Shown here: positions 43,102 to 53,311 of the stretch, piece by piece | Layout of the letters: every line of letters begins with the position of its first letter | Numbering within the stretch: position 1 is the first letter of the stretch | NCBI GenBank assembly: GCA_019244185.1 | Contig: JAFATB010000023.1 | Span: forward strand, 434,001-498,000 | Length of the DNA stretch: 64,000 nucleotides | DNA from: Acidobacteriota bacterium | Lineage (GTDB): Bacteria > Acidobacteriota > Thermoanaerobaculia > Gp7-AA8 | Direction of reading: 5' to 3' | Notes under the pieces: model-generated | Told to the model about the DNA's origin: nothing | Databases searched by the model: none | What the model saw: the letters and a program-made list of their open reading frames with translations, nothing else | Position numbers and translations under genes: made by a program

Positions 43102-44445
43102 CTCGTTCGACGGAAACTTCTGCAGCCGTTCGAGCAGCATTTTCATGGCCGTCATCGGATCCGTTCCCGCCAGCGCCCGGCGCAGCGTGTGGATCTTCGG
43201 CAGCACCGTCGGCGGCAGGAGTTTCTCTTCCTTGCGCGTGCCGGTCTGGCCGATGTTCATGGCCGGGAAGATGCGGCGCTCGAAGAGACCGCGGTCGAGC
43301 ACGATCTCCGTATTGCCGGTTCCCTTGAATTCCTGAAAGATCACTTCGTCCATGCGCGAACCGGTGTCGATGAGCGCCGTCGCGATGATGGTCAGCGAGC
43401 CCCAGTCCTCGGCGTTGCGCGCCGCGCCGAAGAAGCGCCGCGGCTTCTCCATCGTGCGCGCGTCGATGCCGCCGGAGAGGATCTTGCCGGAGCCGCGCTG
43501 CTCGTTGTTGTACGCGCGCGACATGCGCGTGATCGAGTCGCAGAGGATCACGACGTCTTTCTTGATCTCGACCAGACGCCGCGCGCGCTCGAGGATGATC
43601 TCGGCGAGATGAATGTGGCTGTCGGCCGTTTCGTCGGAGCTCGACGCCACGACTTCGCCGTTCTCGACCGAGCGCCGGAAGTCGGTGACTTCCTCGGGAC
43701 GCTCGTCGACGAGCAGCACGAACAGCAGCACGTCGGGATGGTTGCGGTTGATGCCGTGGGCGATGTCTTTCAGCAGCGTCGTCTTGCCGGCTTTCGGCGG
43801 CGCGACGACGAGGCAGCGCTGCCCCTTGCCGATCGGCGCGAGCAGATCGAGGACGCGCGTCGTGAGGCGCTCGGGCTCGGTCTCGAGCTTGAACATCTCG
43901 TTCGGATCGATCGAGATCAGCTCGGAGAACGGACGGCGCGACTCGCGGTACTCCTCGAGCGGCACGCCTTCGACGGTCTCGAGTCCGATGAGCTCGAGGC
44001 CGTTGCCGGTGCGGCGCGCGGAGCCGCCGAGGAGAAGGCCCGCCTGCAGGTGGAGGCGTTCGATCGTGGAGCGCGGAACGATCGCGTCGCCCGGCTGCGG
44101 GTAGTAGTTGTTCGCGGGATCGACGAGCACGCCGGCGCCGTTCGGCTTGATGAAGAGGACGCCGCCCGTGGCGACGAGCTCGCCCGGCGCGATGTCGATC
44201 GGCGGAGCGCTGCCGTTTTCCTGCGGCATCGGACGGCGGTCGCTGCCTCCCGGCCCGCTACCGCTGCGACCGCGGCGCCGGCGGCGGCGTCCGCCGCCTC
44301 CACCGTAGTTGCCGGAGGGATTTGCTTCGTTTCCTGGTGACGGGCCGTTGCCGTTGCCGTGGGGCGGCTGCCCCTCCGGTCCGGCACCGCCCGGGCGGCG
44401 TCTGCGGCGACGCCGCTTACGCGGAGTGCGGTTGTCTGGTGTCAT
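43081..44445 (-). CDS. rho: Transcription termination factor Rho with Arg/Gly-rich N-terminus
   Basis: 454 residues, ATG 44445. Residues ~1-80 are disordered and Arg/Gly/Asn-rich (RKRRRRRRRPGG, GGGGGRRRRRRGRSG) in place of the usual Rho_N helical bundle. An OB-fold-like segment follows (GVLFIKPNGAGVLVDP), then a well-conserved motor: Walker A APPKAGKTTLLKD, Walker B VVILCDSITRMSRAYN, R-loop and Arg finger region GTRKEE, and GSGKILSGGIDA (Q-loop area). At the primary RNA site, E. coli F62 and F64 correspond to Ala and Val here, and Y80 to Ile. The motor and secondary site look functional, but RNA loading must differ. Its leader is long (about 370 bp to the next gene). Confidence 0.93.
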   Translation of the reverse strand: MTPDNRTPRKRRRRRRRPGGAGPEGQPPHGNGNGPSPGNEANPSGNYGGGGGRRRRRRGRSGSGPGGSDRRPMPQENGSAPPIDIAPGELVATGGVLFIKPNGAGVLVDPANNYYPQPGDAIVPRSTIERLHLQAGLLLGGSARRTGNGLELIGLETVEGVPLEEYRESRRPFSELISIDPNEMFKLETEPERLTTRVLDLLAPIGKGQRCLVVAPPKAGKTTLLKDIAHGINRNHPDVLLFVLLVDERPEEVTDFRRSVENGEVVASSSDETADSHIHLAEIILERARRLVEIKKDVVILCDSITRMSRAYNNEQRGSGKILSGGIDARTMEKPRRFFGAARNAEDWGSLTIIATALIDTGSRMDEVIFQEFKGTGNTEIVLDRGLFERRIFPAMNIGQTGTRKEEKLLPPTVLPKIHTLRRALAGTDPMTAMKMLLERLQKFPSNEAFLKSF

Positions 44446-44631
44446 GCAAATTCATCAACTCGACTCAATCTGATGAGGCGAACCTTACTGAGTTTTCACC
44501 TGCGAGTCCCGGGAACCGACGACGTCGGGGCGGAGAGTCAAGTCTCAACGCCCGGCGGGATGCGAAACGCAAAATCGTCGCGCTAGGTGCGCGCGTAGTA
44601 TGCGAAAGGTGGAAGGCAAATGCAAGCGGCG
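44446..44631. other. Rho upstream region, part of a 374 bp gene-free gap
   Basis: The gap between the divergent rho and kinase genes is 374 bp. This part holds the rho leader and presumably its promoter. No convincing -35/-10 pair was seen and no coding potential was found. A long leader fits autoregulation of rho, which is common, but nothing here proves it. The rest of the gap is the heptamer palindrome. Confidence 0.4.
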
Positions 44632-44755
44632 ACGAAAAGCGAATGAAGAATGCAGAACGCAGAATGCAGAATGAAGAATTGTGGTGGCGCTGCGCGCACG
44701 TTTCTAAATTCTTCATTCTGCGTTCTGCGTTCTGCATTCTTCATTCGCTTTTCGT
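44632..44755. repeat. 49-bp inverted repeat built of heptamers
   Basis: Arms 44632-44680 and 44707-44755 are inverted copies with one mismatch in 49 positions and a 26-nt loop. The arms consist of a 7-bp unit repeated five times (GAATGAA, GAATGCA, GAACGCA, GAATGCA, GAATGAA). They are AT-richer than the surroundings. The element could extrude as a cruciform or form a very strong RNA hairpin in either direction. It lies 64 bp upstream of the kinase start. Confidence 0.92.
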
Positions 44756-44819
44756 TCTCTTTTCCCTCCGCCTGTGCCAAAATCCCCTCCCGAAACCCCC
44801 AACCTGACGATGGTCCTGC

Positions 44820-47696
<2,877 letters not shown>

Positions 47697-47724
47697 TCGA
47701 GCAAATTGATTTGGAGGATGTCAG

Positions 47725-47955
47725 ATGCCGGTGCTGACCGACCAGCAGCGCAAGTTCTACGAGACGACGCTTCAGGTGACGAAGCAGGAGATCAGCGATC
47801 TCAAGGACCAGATCGAGGAAGAGCTCGCGAAGGTGAAGGACCGCATCGCCGAGTTGCAGTCCGCGATCAACGCGTCGAAGCAGATGTACGGCGCCGCGTG
47901 CTCGCGCCTCGGCGTGAACAACGATCTCGACGAAGACGACGGTGGCGAAGCGTAG
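47725..47955 (+). CDS. Small acidic coiled-coil protein
   Basis: 76 residues, ATG 47725 with TTGGAGGATG about 10 bp upstream. Residues ~5-48 form a heptad-patterned coiled coil (DQQRKFYETTLQVTKQEISDLKDQIEEELAKVKDRIAEL), followed by an acidic tail (NNDLDEDDGGEA). No family recognised. It starts 28 bp after the kinase fusion and overlaps the BtuF-like gene by 14 bp, so it is part of that transcript. It could be an adaptor for the kinase; that is speculation. Confidence 0.75.
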   Translation: MPVLTDQQRKFYETTLQVTKQEISDLKDQIEEELAKVKDRIAELQSAINASKQMYGAACSRLGVNNDLDEDDGGEA

Positions 47956-48826
47956 TCTGCTGACCGGCGACGATCGACGACCGCGGCTTCACGCCGCGGT
48001 TTTTGTTTGTCTGCTCGCGTTCGCGTCCTGCCGCGCTCCCGAGCCGCTCGCCACGCAGCGCGACGATCTCGGCCGCGCGGTGGCGATGCCGCGCGACATC
48101 ACTCGCGTGGTCTCGCTCGCGGCCAACGTCACGGAGATGATCTACGCCGTCGGCGCGGAGGAGAAGCTGGTCGGGACGGACGACTTCTCGAACTATCCCG
48201 CCGCGGCGCGCGCGCTGCCGAAAGTCGGCGGCATGCAGCCGAACGTCGAGCGCATCATCGCGCTGCGTCCCGATCTCGTCTTCGCTTCGAGCGAAGGCAA
48301 CATGCCGAACATCGAGCCGCCGCTCAAAGCGGCCGGCATTCCGATCTACGTCGTGCGCACGGACCGTCTCTCCGAGATTGCGCCGGCCATGGAGCGCATC
48401 GGCGCACTGCTCGGCGCGGAGCAGCGCGCGATCGCGGCCACCGAGCTCCGCCTCCACATCGCCGCGCAGCGGCGCATGCGCGTGAATCATCCGCGCGTGC
48501 TGTTCGCGGTGTGGGCCGATCCGCTGTACGTCGCCGGACGCGCGACGTTCACCGACGATCTCTTCGCGCTGGCCGGTGCACAGAACGCGGTGCAGGTCAC
48601 CGGCTGGCCGCAGTATTCGCTCGAGTCGCTCGCCGCCCATCCGCCCGACCTCGTGCTCCATCCGCGCAAGTCGGTGACGCGGGCGGAGATCGACGCGATG
48701 CTCGCGCGCGTGCCCGGCGTGCATCCGCGCGTGGTCGCCGTCGATGAGGACATCTTCCAGCGTCCCGGCCCGCGCGTCGTCGATGCGGCGAAGGAGCTCA
48801 ATGCGATACTGGATGCGCAACGATGA
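47942..48826 (+). CDS. Cobalamin/siderophore ABC importer substrate-binding lipoprotein (BtuF-like)
   Basis: 294 residues, GTG 47942. Lipoprotein signal with Cys in LLAFASC. Periplasmic-binding fold of the FecB/BtuF class: ITRVVSLAANVTEMIYAVGA, LVGTDDFSNYP, PNVERIIALRPDLVFA, ending PGPRVVDAAKEL. The pattern SLAxNxTEMIYAVGAxxxLVGxxxxSNYP favours vitamin B12 over ferric siderophores. A permease and an ATPase gene follow. No cobalamin riboswitch was seen upstream. Confidence 0.86.
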   Translation: MAKRSLLTGDDRRPRLHAAVFVCLLAFASCRAPEPLATQRDDLGRAVAMPRDITRVVSLAANVTEMIYAVGAEEKLVGTDDFSNYPAAARALPKVGGMQPNVERIIALRPDLVFASSEGNMPNIEPPLKAAGIPIYVVRTDRLSEIAPAMERIGALLGAEQRAIAATELRLHIAAQRRMRVNHPRVLFAVWADPLYVAGRATFTDDLFALAGAQNAVQVTGWPQYSLESLAAHPPDLVLHPRKSVTRAEIDAMLARVPGVHPRVVAVDEDIFQRPGPRVVDAAKELNAILDAQR

Positions 48827-48833
48827 GAGCTGA

Positions 48834-48898
48834 GCGATGAACGATGAACGCACGGCGGCAGGCTCGCCGTCATCGTTCATCGTTCATCGTTCATCGTT
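48834..48898. repeat. Second heptamer inverted array, over the BtuC-like start
   Basis: Two direct GATGAAC units on the left (48837-48850) face four CATCGTT units on the right (48871-48898), with an inner ACGGCG/CGCCGT stem (48852-48857 and 48865-48870). The 7-bp period and the inverted layout match the 44632-44755 element, though the unit differs. It lies in the coding start of the permease. Confidence 0.85.
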
Positions 48899-49838
48899 CG
48901 GCGTCGCGCTCCTGGCGTTGTCCGCGCTGCTCGTCCTCTCCATCGCTCTCGGTGTTCGCTTCGGCGCGACGCCCATCCACTGGAATGACCCCACGTCGCG
49001 CACGATCCTCCTGCAGATCCGCCTGCCGCGCGTGCTGCTCGCCGCGGCCATCGGCGCGGCGCTCGCCGTCGCGGGCGTGACGTTTCAGACGCTGCTGCGC
49101 AATCCGCTCGCCGACCCGTTCATCCTCGGCGTCTCCGGCGGCGCGGCGTGCGGTGCCGCGGTCTCCGCCGCGCTCGGACTCTCGCGCATTCCCGGACTCG
49201 TGCCGCTCATCGCCTTCGCCGGCGCATGCGGCGCGACGGCCGCGGTGTTCCTGCTCGCGCGCCGCCGCGATCACACCGATCCGACACGGCTGCTGCTGTC
49301 CGGTCTCGTGCTCAACGCGTTCTTCTCCGCCGTGATCCTGATCTCGTTCGGACTCGCGCGGCAGAGCGATCTCACCGCCGCGCTCCGCTGGATGATGGGC
49401 ACCGTCGCCGGCGCGACGTGGACCGCGGTCGCACTCGTCGTCGCGTTTCTCGTCGTCACGATGCTCATCCTCGCGTGGTTCGCGAACGATCTGCGCATGC
49501 TGGCGTTCGGTGAGGAAGACGCGAAAGCGCGCGGCGTCGACGTCGAGCGCGTCACGCTCGCGGGCTTCGCCGCCGCCTCGATCGTCACCGGCGCCGCCGT
49601 CGCCGTGAGCGGCATCATCGGCTTCGTCGGTCTGCTCGTGCCGCATCTCATCCGGCTGATCTGGCGCCGCGACTTTCGTTTTCTTCTTCCGCTCTGCGCG
49701 CTCGGCGGCGCGGCGCTGATGGCCGGCGCCGATCTCGTGTCGCGCGTCTCCGTTCCCGACGCGGAGCTGCCGATCGGCGCGTTCACGGCGATCCTCGGCG
49801 TGCCGTTTTTTCTGTCGCTGCTGCGGAGAGCGCGCTGA
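48837..49838 (+). CDS. FecCD-type ABC importer permease (BtuC-like)
   Basis: 333 residues, ATG 48837. The first ~25 residues (NDERTAAGSPSSFIVHRSSF) are encoded by the heptamer palindrome and look like an accretion; the family-like part starts at GVALLALSALLVLSIALGV. About nine to ten TM helices with the signatures RLPRVLLAAAIGAALAVAGVTFQTLLRNPLADPFILGVSGGAA, RWMMGTVAGATW and GIIGFVGLLVPHLIRL. It overlaps the ATPase gene by 1 bp. A later start might be used; no good Shine-Dalgarno precedes any candidate. Confidence 0.9.
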   Translation: MNDERTAAGSPSSFIVHRSSFGVALLALSALLVLSIALGVRFGATPIHWNDPTSRTILLQIRLPRVLLAAAIGAALAVAGVTFQTLLRNPLADPFILGVSGGAACGAAVSAALGLSRIPGLVPLIAFAGACGATAAVFLLARRRDHTDPTRLLLSGLVLNAFFSAVILISFGLARQSDLTAALRWMMGTVAGATWTAVALVVAFLVVTMLILAWFANDLRMLAFGEEDAKARGVDVERVTLAGFAAASIVTGAAVAVSGIIGFVGLLVPHLIRLIWRRDFRFLLPLCALGGAALMAGADLVSRVSVPDAELPIGAFTAILGVPFFLSLLRRAR

Positions 49839-50605
49839 TGCTGGAGCTGCGCGACGTCGCGTACGCGTACGCCGGCGCGCCCGCGCTGCGCGACGTCACG
49901 CTGCGCGTCGGGCAGCGCGAGCTCGTCGCGCTCGCGGGGCCGAACGGCTCCGGCAAGTCGACGCTGCTGAAGCTCATCGCGCGGGTGTTCGCGCCGCAGC
50001 GCGGCACGATCGCGTTCGAGGGCACGCCGCTCGCGCAGTGGCTCGGCAAGGACTACGCGAAGCGCGTCGGGTATCTGCCGCAGGATCCCGATCCCGCGTT
50101 TCCGATGCGCGCGCTCGACGTCGTGGTCACCGGCCGCGCGCCGTATCTCGGTCGCTTCGCGTGGGAGTCGGCGCGCGACTGGGACGAGGCGCGCGCGGCG
50201 CTCGCGCTCTGCGACGCGGAGCATCTCGCAGAGCGTTACCTCGACGAGATGAGCGGCGGGGAGCGCAAGCGCGTCTTTCTCGCGCGCGTGCTCGCGGGGC
50301 AGCCGCGCCTCATCCTGCTCGACGAGCCGCTGGCCGCGCTCGACCTCGCGCACGTGCAGCAGTTCGCGGCGCTGCTGCGCGACGTCGTCGACCGCACCGG
50401 CGCGACCGTGCTCTTCGCCGCGCACGACCTCAACTGGGCCGCCGCGCACAGCGACCGCATGCTGGTGATGCAGCAGGGCGCGCTCGCGCTCGACGCCGCG
50501 CCATCCGAGGTCATGCGCGCGGAGGTCGTGCGTGCTCTGTTCGGGCTGGAGGTGGAGACGGTCGCGCGCGACGGCAGAACCTGGATCGTGCCGCGCGTTA
50601 CGTAA
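49838..50605 (+). CDS. ABC importer ATPase (BtuD/FecE-like)
   Basis: 255 residues, ATG 49838, start overlapping the permease stop. Walker A GPNGSGKSTLLKLI, Q-loop GYLPQDPD, signature MSGGERKRVFLAR, Walker B RLILLDEPLAALDL and switch His in FAAHDLNWA. All ATPase residues are intact. It completes a BtuFCD-type importer with the two genes upstream. Confidence 0.93.
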   Translation: MLELRDVAYAYAGAPALRDVTLRVGQRELVALAGPNGSGKSTLLKLIARVFAPQRGTIAFEGTPLAQWLGKDYAKRVGYLPQDPDPAFPMRALDVVVTGRAPYLGRFAWESARDWDEARAALALCDAEHLAERYLDEMSGGERKRVFLARVLAGQPRLILLDEPLAALDLAHVQQFAALLRDVVDRTGATVLFAAHDLNWAAAHSDRMLVMQQGALALDAAPSEVMRAEVVRALFGLEVETVARDGRTWIVPRVT

Positions 50606-50636
50606 ACGCGCGAACGCGGTCGCGCGTCGATTCGGT

Positions 50637-52112
50637 ATGAATCGATTGGTCCCCATCGCCGCGCTCGCGCTTCTCGCGGCCGCGCCGCAGCCGCAACAGC
50701 TGACCGAATCGCAGCGCGCGTTGCACGCGCTGAATCGCCTCGGCTTCGGCGCGCGTCCCGGCGACGTCGAGCGCGTCACGAGCATCGGCGTCGACCGCTG
50801 GATCGAACAGCAGCTCCATCCCGAACGCATCGACGACCGCGCCGTCGACGCGCGACTCGCGCGCTACACGACGCTGCAACTCTCCGACGACCAGGTGATG
50901 CAGCAGTTCGCGAAACCGATCCTCGATGCGCGCAAGCAGAAGAAGCAGCAGCAGCTCAGCGCCGAAGACCTCGAAGCGATGCGCGAGAAGATCCCGCCGT
51001 CGCAGCGTCCGCGCCGCCTCGTCGCCGAACTCTCCGCGCAGCGCCTCGTGCGCGCCGCGGAATCGGAGCGTCAGCTCAACGAAGTGCTCGTCGACTTCTG
51101 GATGAACCACTTCAACGTCTACGCCGCAAAAGGGCTGGACCGCTATCTCATCGCGTCGTACGAGCGCGACACGATCCGCCCGCGCGTGTGGGGCCGCTTC
51201 GAAGACCTCTTGCTCGCGACCGCGCAGTCGCCGGCGATGCTCTTCTACCTCGACAACGCGCGCTCGCGCGCCGGCGCGATCAACGAGAACTACGCGCGCG
51301 AGATCATGGAGCTGCACACCCTCGGCGTCGACGGCGGCTACATGCAGAAAGACGTCACCGAGCTCGCGCGCGTGTTCACCGGCTGGAGCATGTCGCGCCC
51401 GCAGGACGCGCGCATGGAATTCGTGTTCCGTCCGCGTCTGCACGACCGCGGCGCGAAGACGGTGCTCGGCGTGCGCTTCGCGCCGAACGGCGGCATCGAC
51501 GAAGGCGCGCGGATGATCCGCATCCTCGCGCGGCATCCCGCGACGGCTCATCATCTCGCGACGAAGCTCTGCCAGCGCCTGGTCAGCGACACGCCGTCGG
51601 CCGCGCTCGTCGAGCGCGTCGCGCAGCGCTACCTCGCCACGAACGGCGATCTGCGCGAGACCGTGCGCGCGATCGTGACCAGCCCCGAGTTCTGGGACGC
51701 GCGCAACTACCGCGCGAAAGTGAAGTCGCCGTTCGAGTACGCCGTCTCCGCGATCCGCGCGACCGGCGCCACGATCGAGAATCCGCTGCCGCTCGCGCGC
51801 GAGCTCAAGACCATCGGCGAGCCGCTCTACTTCGCGCAGCCGCCGATCGGATACTCCGACAAATCCGAGGCGTGGGTGAACAGCGGCGCGCTGCTCGCGC
51901 GGCTCAACTTCGCGCTCGCGCTGGCCGGCAACAAGATGCAGGGAGTGCGCGTCGACGTCGCGAAGCTCGGCACGTCGACGGACGCCCTTGCTCGCGTGCT
52001 GACCGGCGGGCAGCTGACCGACGAAACGAAGAAGACGATCGCCGCGCGCGGCAACGATCCGCAGCTCGTGGCGGGTCTGATTCTCGGAAGCCCGGAGTTC
52101 CAACGCCAATGA
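50637..52112 (+). CDS. Exported DUF1800 protein
   Basis: 491 residues, ATG 50637. Short signal peptide (NRLVPIAALALLAAA). DUF1800 signature: ALHALNRLGFGARPGDVERV, WIEQQLHP, VLVDFWMNHFNVYAAKG, ENYAREIMELHTLGVDGGYMQKDVTELARVFTGWS, and the C-terminal FLAxP-type part (LYFAQPPIGYSDKSEAWVNSGALLARLNF). Function unknown. It overlaps the DUF1501 gene by 4 bp, the standard companion of this family in Acidobacteria, Planctomycetes and others. Confidence 0.9.
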   Translation: MNRLVPIAALALLAAAPQPQQLTESQRALHALNRLGFGARPGDVERVTSIGVDRWIEQQLHPERIDDRAVDARLARYTTLQLSDDQVMQQFAKPILDARKQKKQQQLSAEDLEAMREKIPPSQRPRRLVAELSAQRLVRAAESERQLNEVLVDFWMNHFNVYAAKGLDRYLIASYERDTIRPRVWGRFEDLLLATAQSPAMLFYLDNARSRAGAINENYAREIMELHTLGVDGGYMQKDVTELARVFTGWSMSRPQDARMEFVFRPRLHDRGAKTVLGVRFAPNGGIDEGARMIRILARHPATAHHLATKLCQRLVSDTPSAALVERVAQRYLATNGDLRETVRAIVTSPEFWDARNYRAKVKSPFEYAVSAIRATGATIENPLPLARELKTIGEPLYFAQPPIGYSDKSEAWVNSGALLARLNFALALAGNKMQGVRVDVAKLGTSTDALARVLTGGQLTDETKKTIAARGNDPQLVAGLILGSPEFQRQ

Positions 52113-53311
52113 ACCGACGCTTTTTTCTCAAGTCCACCGGCCTCGTGCTCGCCGGTTCCGCGCTCACGCCGAACGTCTTCGCGAAGATGGCGAACGTCTC
52201 GTCGACGCGCGGCAAACGCGTGCTCGTGGCGATCTTCCAGCGCGGCGCCGTCGACGGTCTGAACATGATCGTGCCGCACGGCGAGCGCGCGTACTACGCG
52301 GCGCGGCCGTCGATCGCGATCCCGAAGGCGAACGTGCTCGACCTCGACGGCTTCTTCGGCGCGCATCCCTCGCTGCAGTCGCTGATGCCGTTCTGGCGCG
52401 ACAAGTCGCTCGGCATCGTGCACGCGGCCGGCAGCCCCGACGCGACGCGCTCGCACTTCGACGCGCAGGACTTCATGGAGTCGGGCACGCCCGGCGTCAA
52501 ATCGACCGAAGACGGCTTTCTCTCCCGCGCGCTGATGACCGAGGCGCGCGCGAAGTCGCCGCTGCGCGCGGTCGCGATCTCGCCGTCGATGCCGCGCATT
52601 CTCTCCGGCAGCGCCGGCGCGATCGCGACCACGAGCCTCGCCGATTTCGCGGTGCGCTCCGGCAAGTCGAGCGCGGACGCCGCGGCGTCGTTCGAGTCGA
52701 TGTACGGCGAGGCCGTGGCCGGTGCGCTCGGCGACACGGCCAAAGATTCGTTCGAGGCCGCGCGGCTGCTGCAGTCAGTCGACACCGCCGCGTCGAAAGA
52801 TGGATATCCAAGGAATCCACTCGCCGACGCGCTGCAGCAGATCGCGACGCTCATCAAGAGCAACGTGGGACTCGAGATCGCGTTCGCCGACGTCGGCGGC
52901 TGGGACACGCACGCGGCCGAAGGCGGCGCGCAGGGCCAGCTGGCGAACAATCTCCGCGGCTTCTCCGATGCCATCGCCGCGTTCGCGAACGACCTCGGAT
53001 CGCGCATGGCCGACGTCACGCTGGTGACGATGTCGGAGTTCGGGCGCACGGTGCACGAGAACGGCAATCGCGGCACCGATCACGGGCACGCGACGGTGAT
53101 GCTCGCGCTGGGCGGCGGCGTCAACGGCGGCAAGGTGCACGGACACTGGCCGGGACTCGAGACCTCGCAGCTGTACGAGCAACGCGATCTCGCGGTGACG
53201 ACCGACTTCCGCGACGTCTTCGCCGAACTGCTCACGAAGCGGCAGGGCGTCACGTCGCTGGCGAGCGTCTTTCCGCGCCATCAGCCGAGAGCGGTCGGAC
53301 TCGTGGCCTGA
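52109..53311 (+). CDS. Exported DUF1501 protein (Tat-type signal)
   Basis: 400 residues, ATG 52109 (ATGA overlap). The N-terminus NRRFFLKSTGLVLAGSALTPNVFA has the twin-Arg motif RRFFLK, so export in folded form is likely. DUF1501 core: LVAIFQRGAVDGLNMIVPHGE, GIVHAAGSPDATRSHFDAQDFMESG, FADVGGWDTHA, VTLVTMSEFGRTVHENGNRGTDHGHATVML. This resembles the alkaline-phosphatase/sulfatase fold. The DUF1800/DUF1501 pair is conserved; its substrate is unknown. Its last 31 bp overlap the convergent MFS gene. Confidence 0.9.
   Translation: MNRRFFLKSTGLVLAGSALTPNVFAKMANVSSTRGKRVLVAIFQRGAVDGLNMIVPHGERAYYAARPSIAIPKANVLDLDGFFGAHPSLQSLMPFWRDKSLGIVHAAGSPDATRSHFDAQDFMESGTPGVKSTEDGFLSRALMTEARAKSPLRAVAISPSMPRILSGSAGAIATTSLADFAVRSGKSSADAAASFESMYGEAVAGALGDTAKDSFEAARLLQSVDTAASKDGYPRNPLADALQQIATLIKSNVGLEIAFADVGGWDTHAAEGGAQGQLANNLRGFSDAIAAFANDLGSRMADVTLVTMSEFGRTVHENGNRGTDHGHATVMLALGGGVNGGKVHGHWPGLETSQLYEQRDLAVTTDFRDVFAELLTKRQGVTSLASVFPRHQPRAVGLVA

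Noticed and set aside
47697..47941. Cobalamin riboswitch upstream of the BtuFCD-like genes
   Set aside because: The gap before the small coiled-coil gene is only 28 bp and there is no B12-box-like sequence; the genes appear to be read through from the kinase gene.
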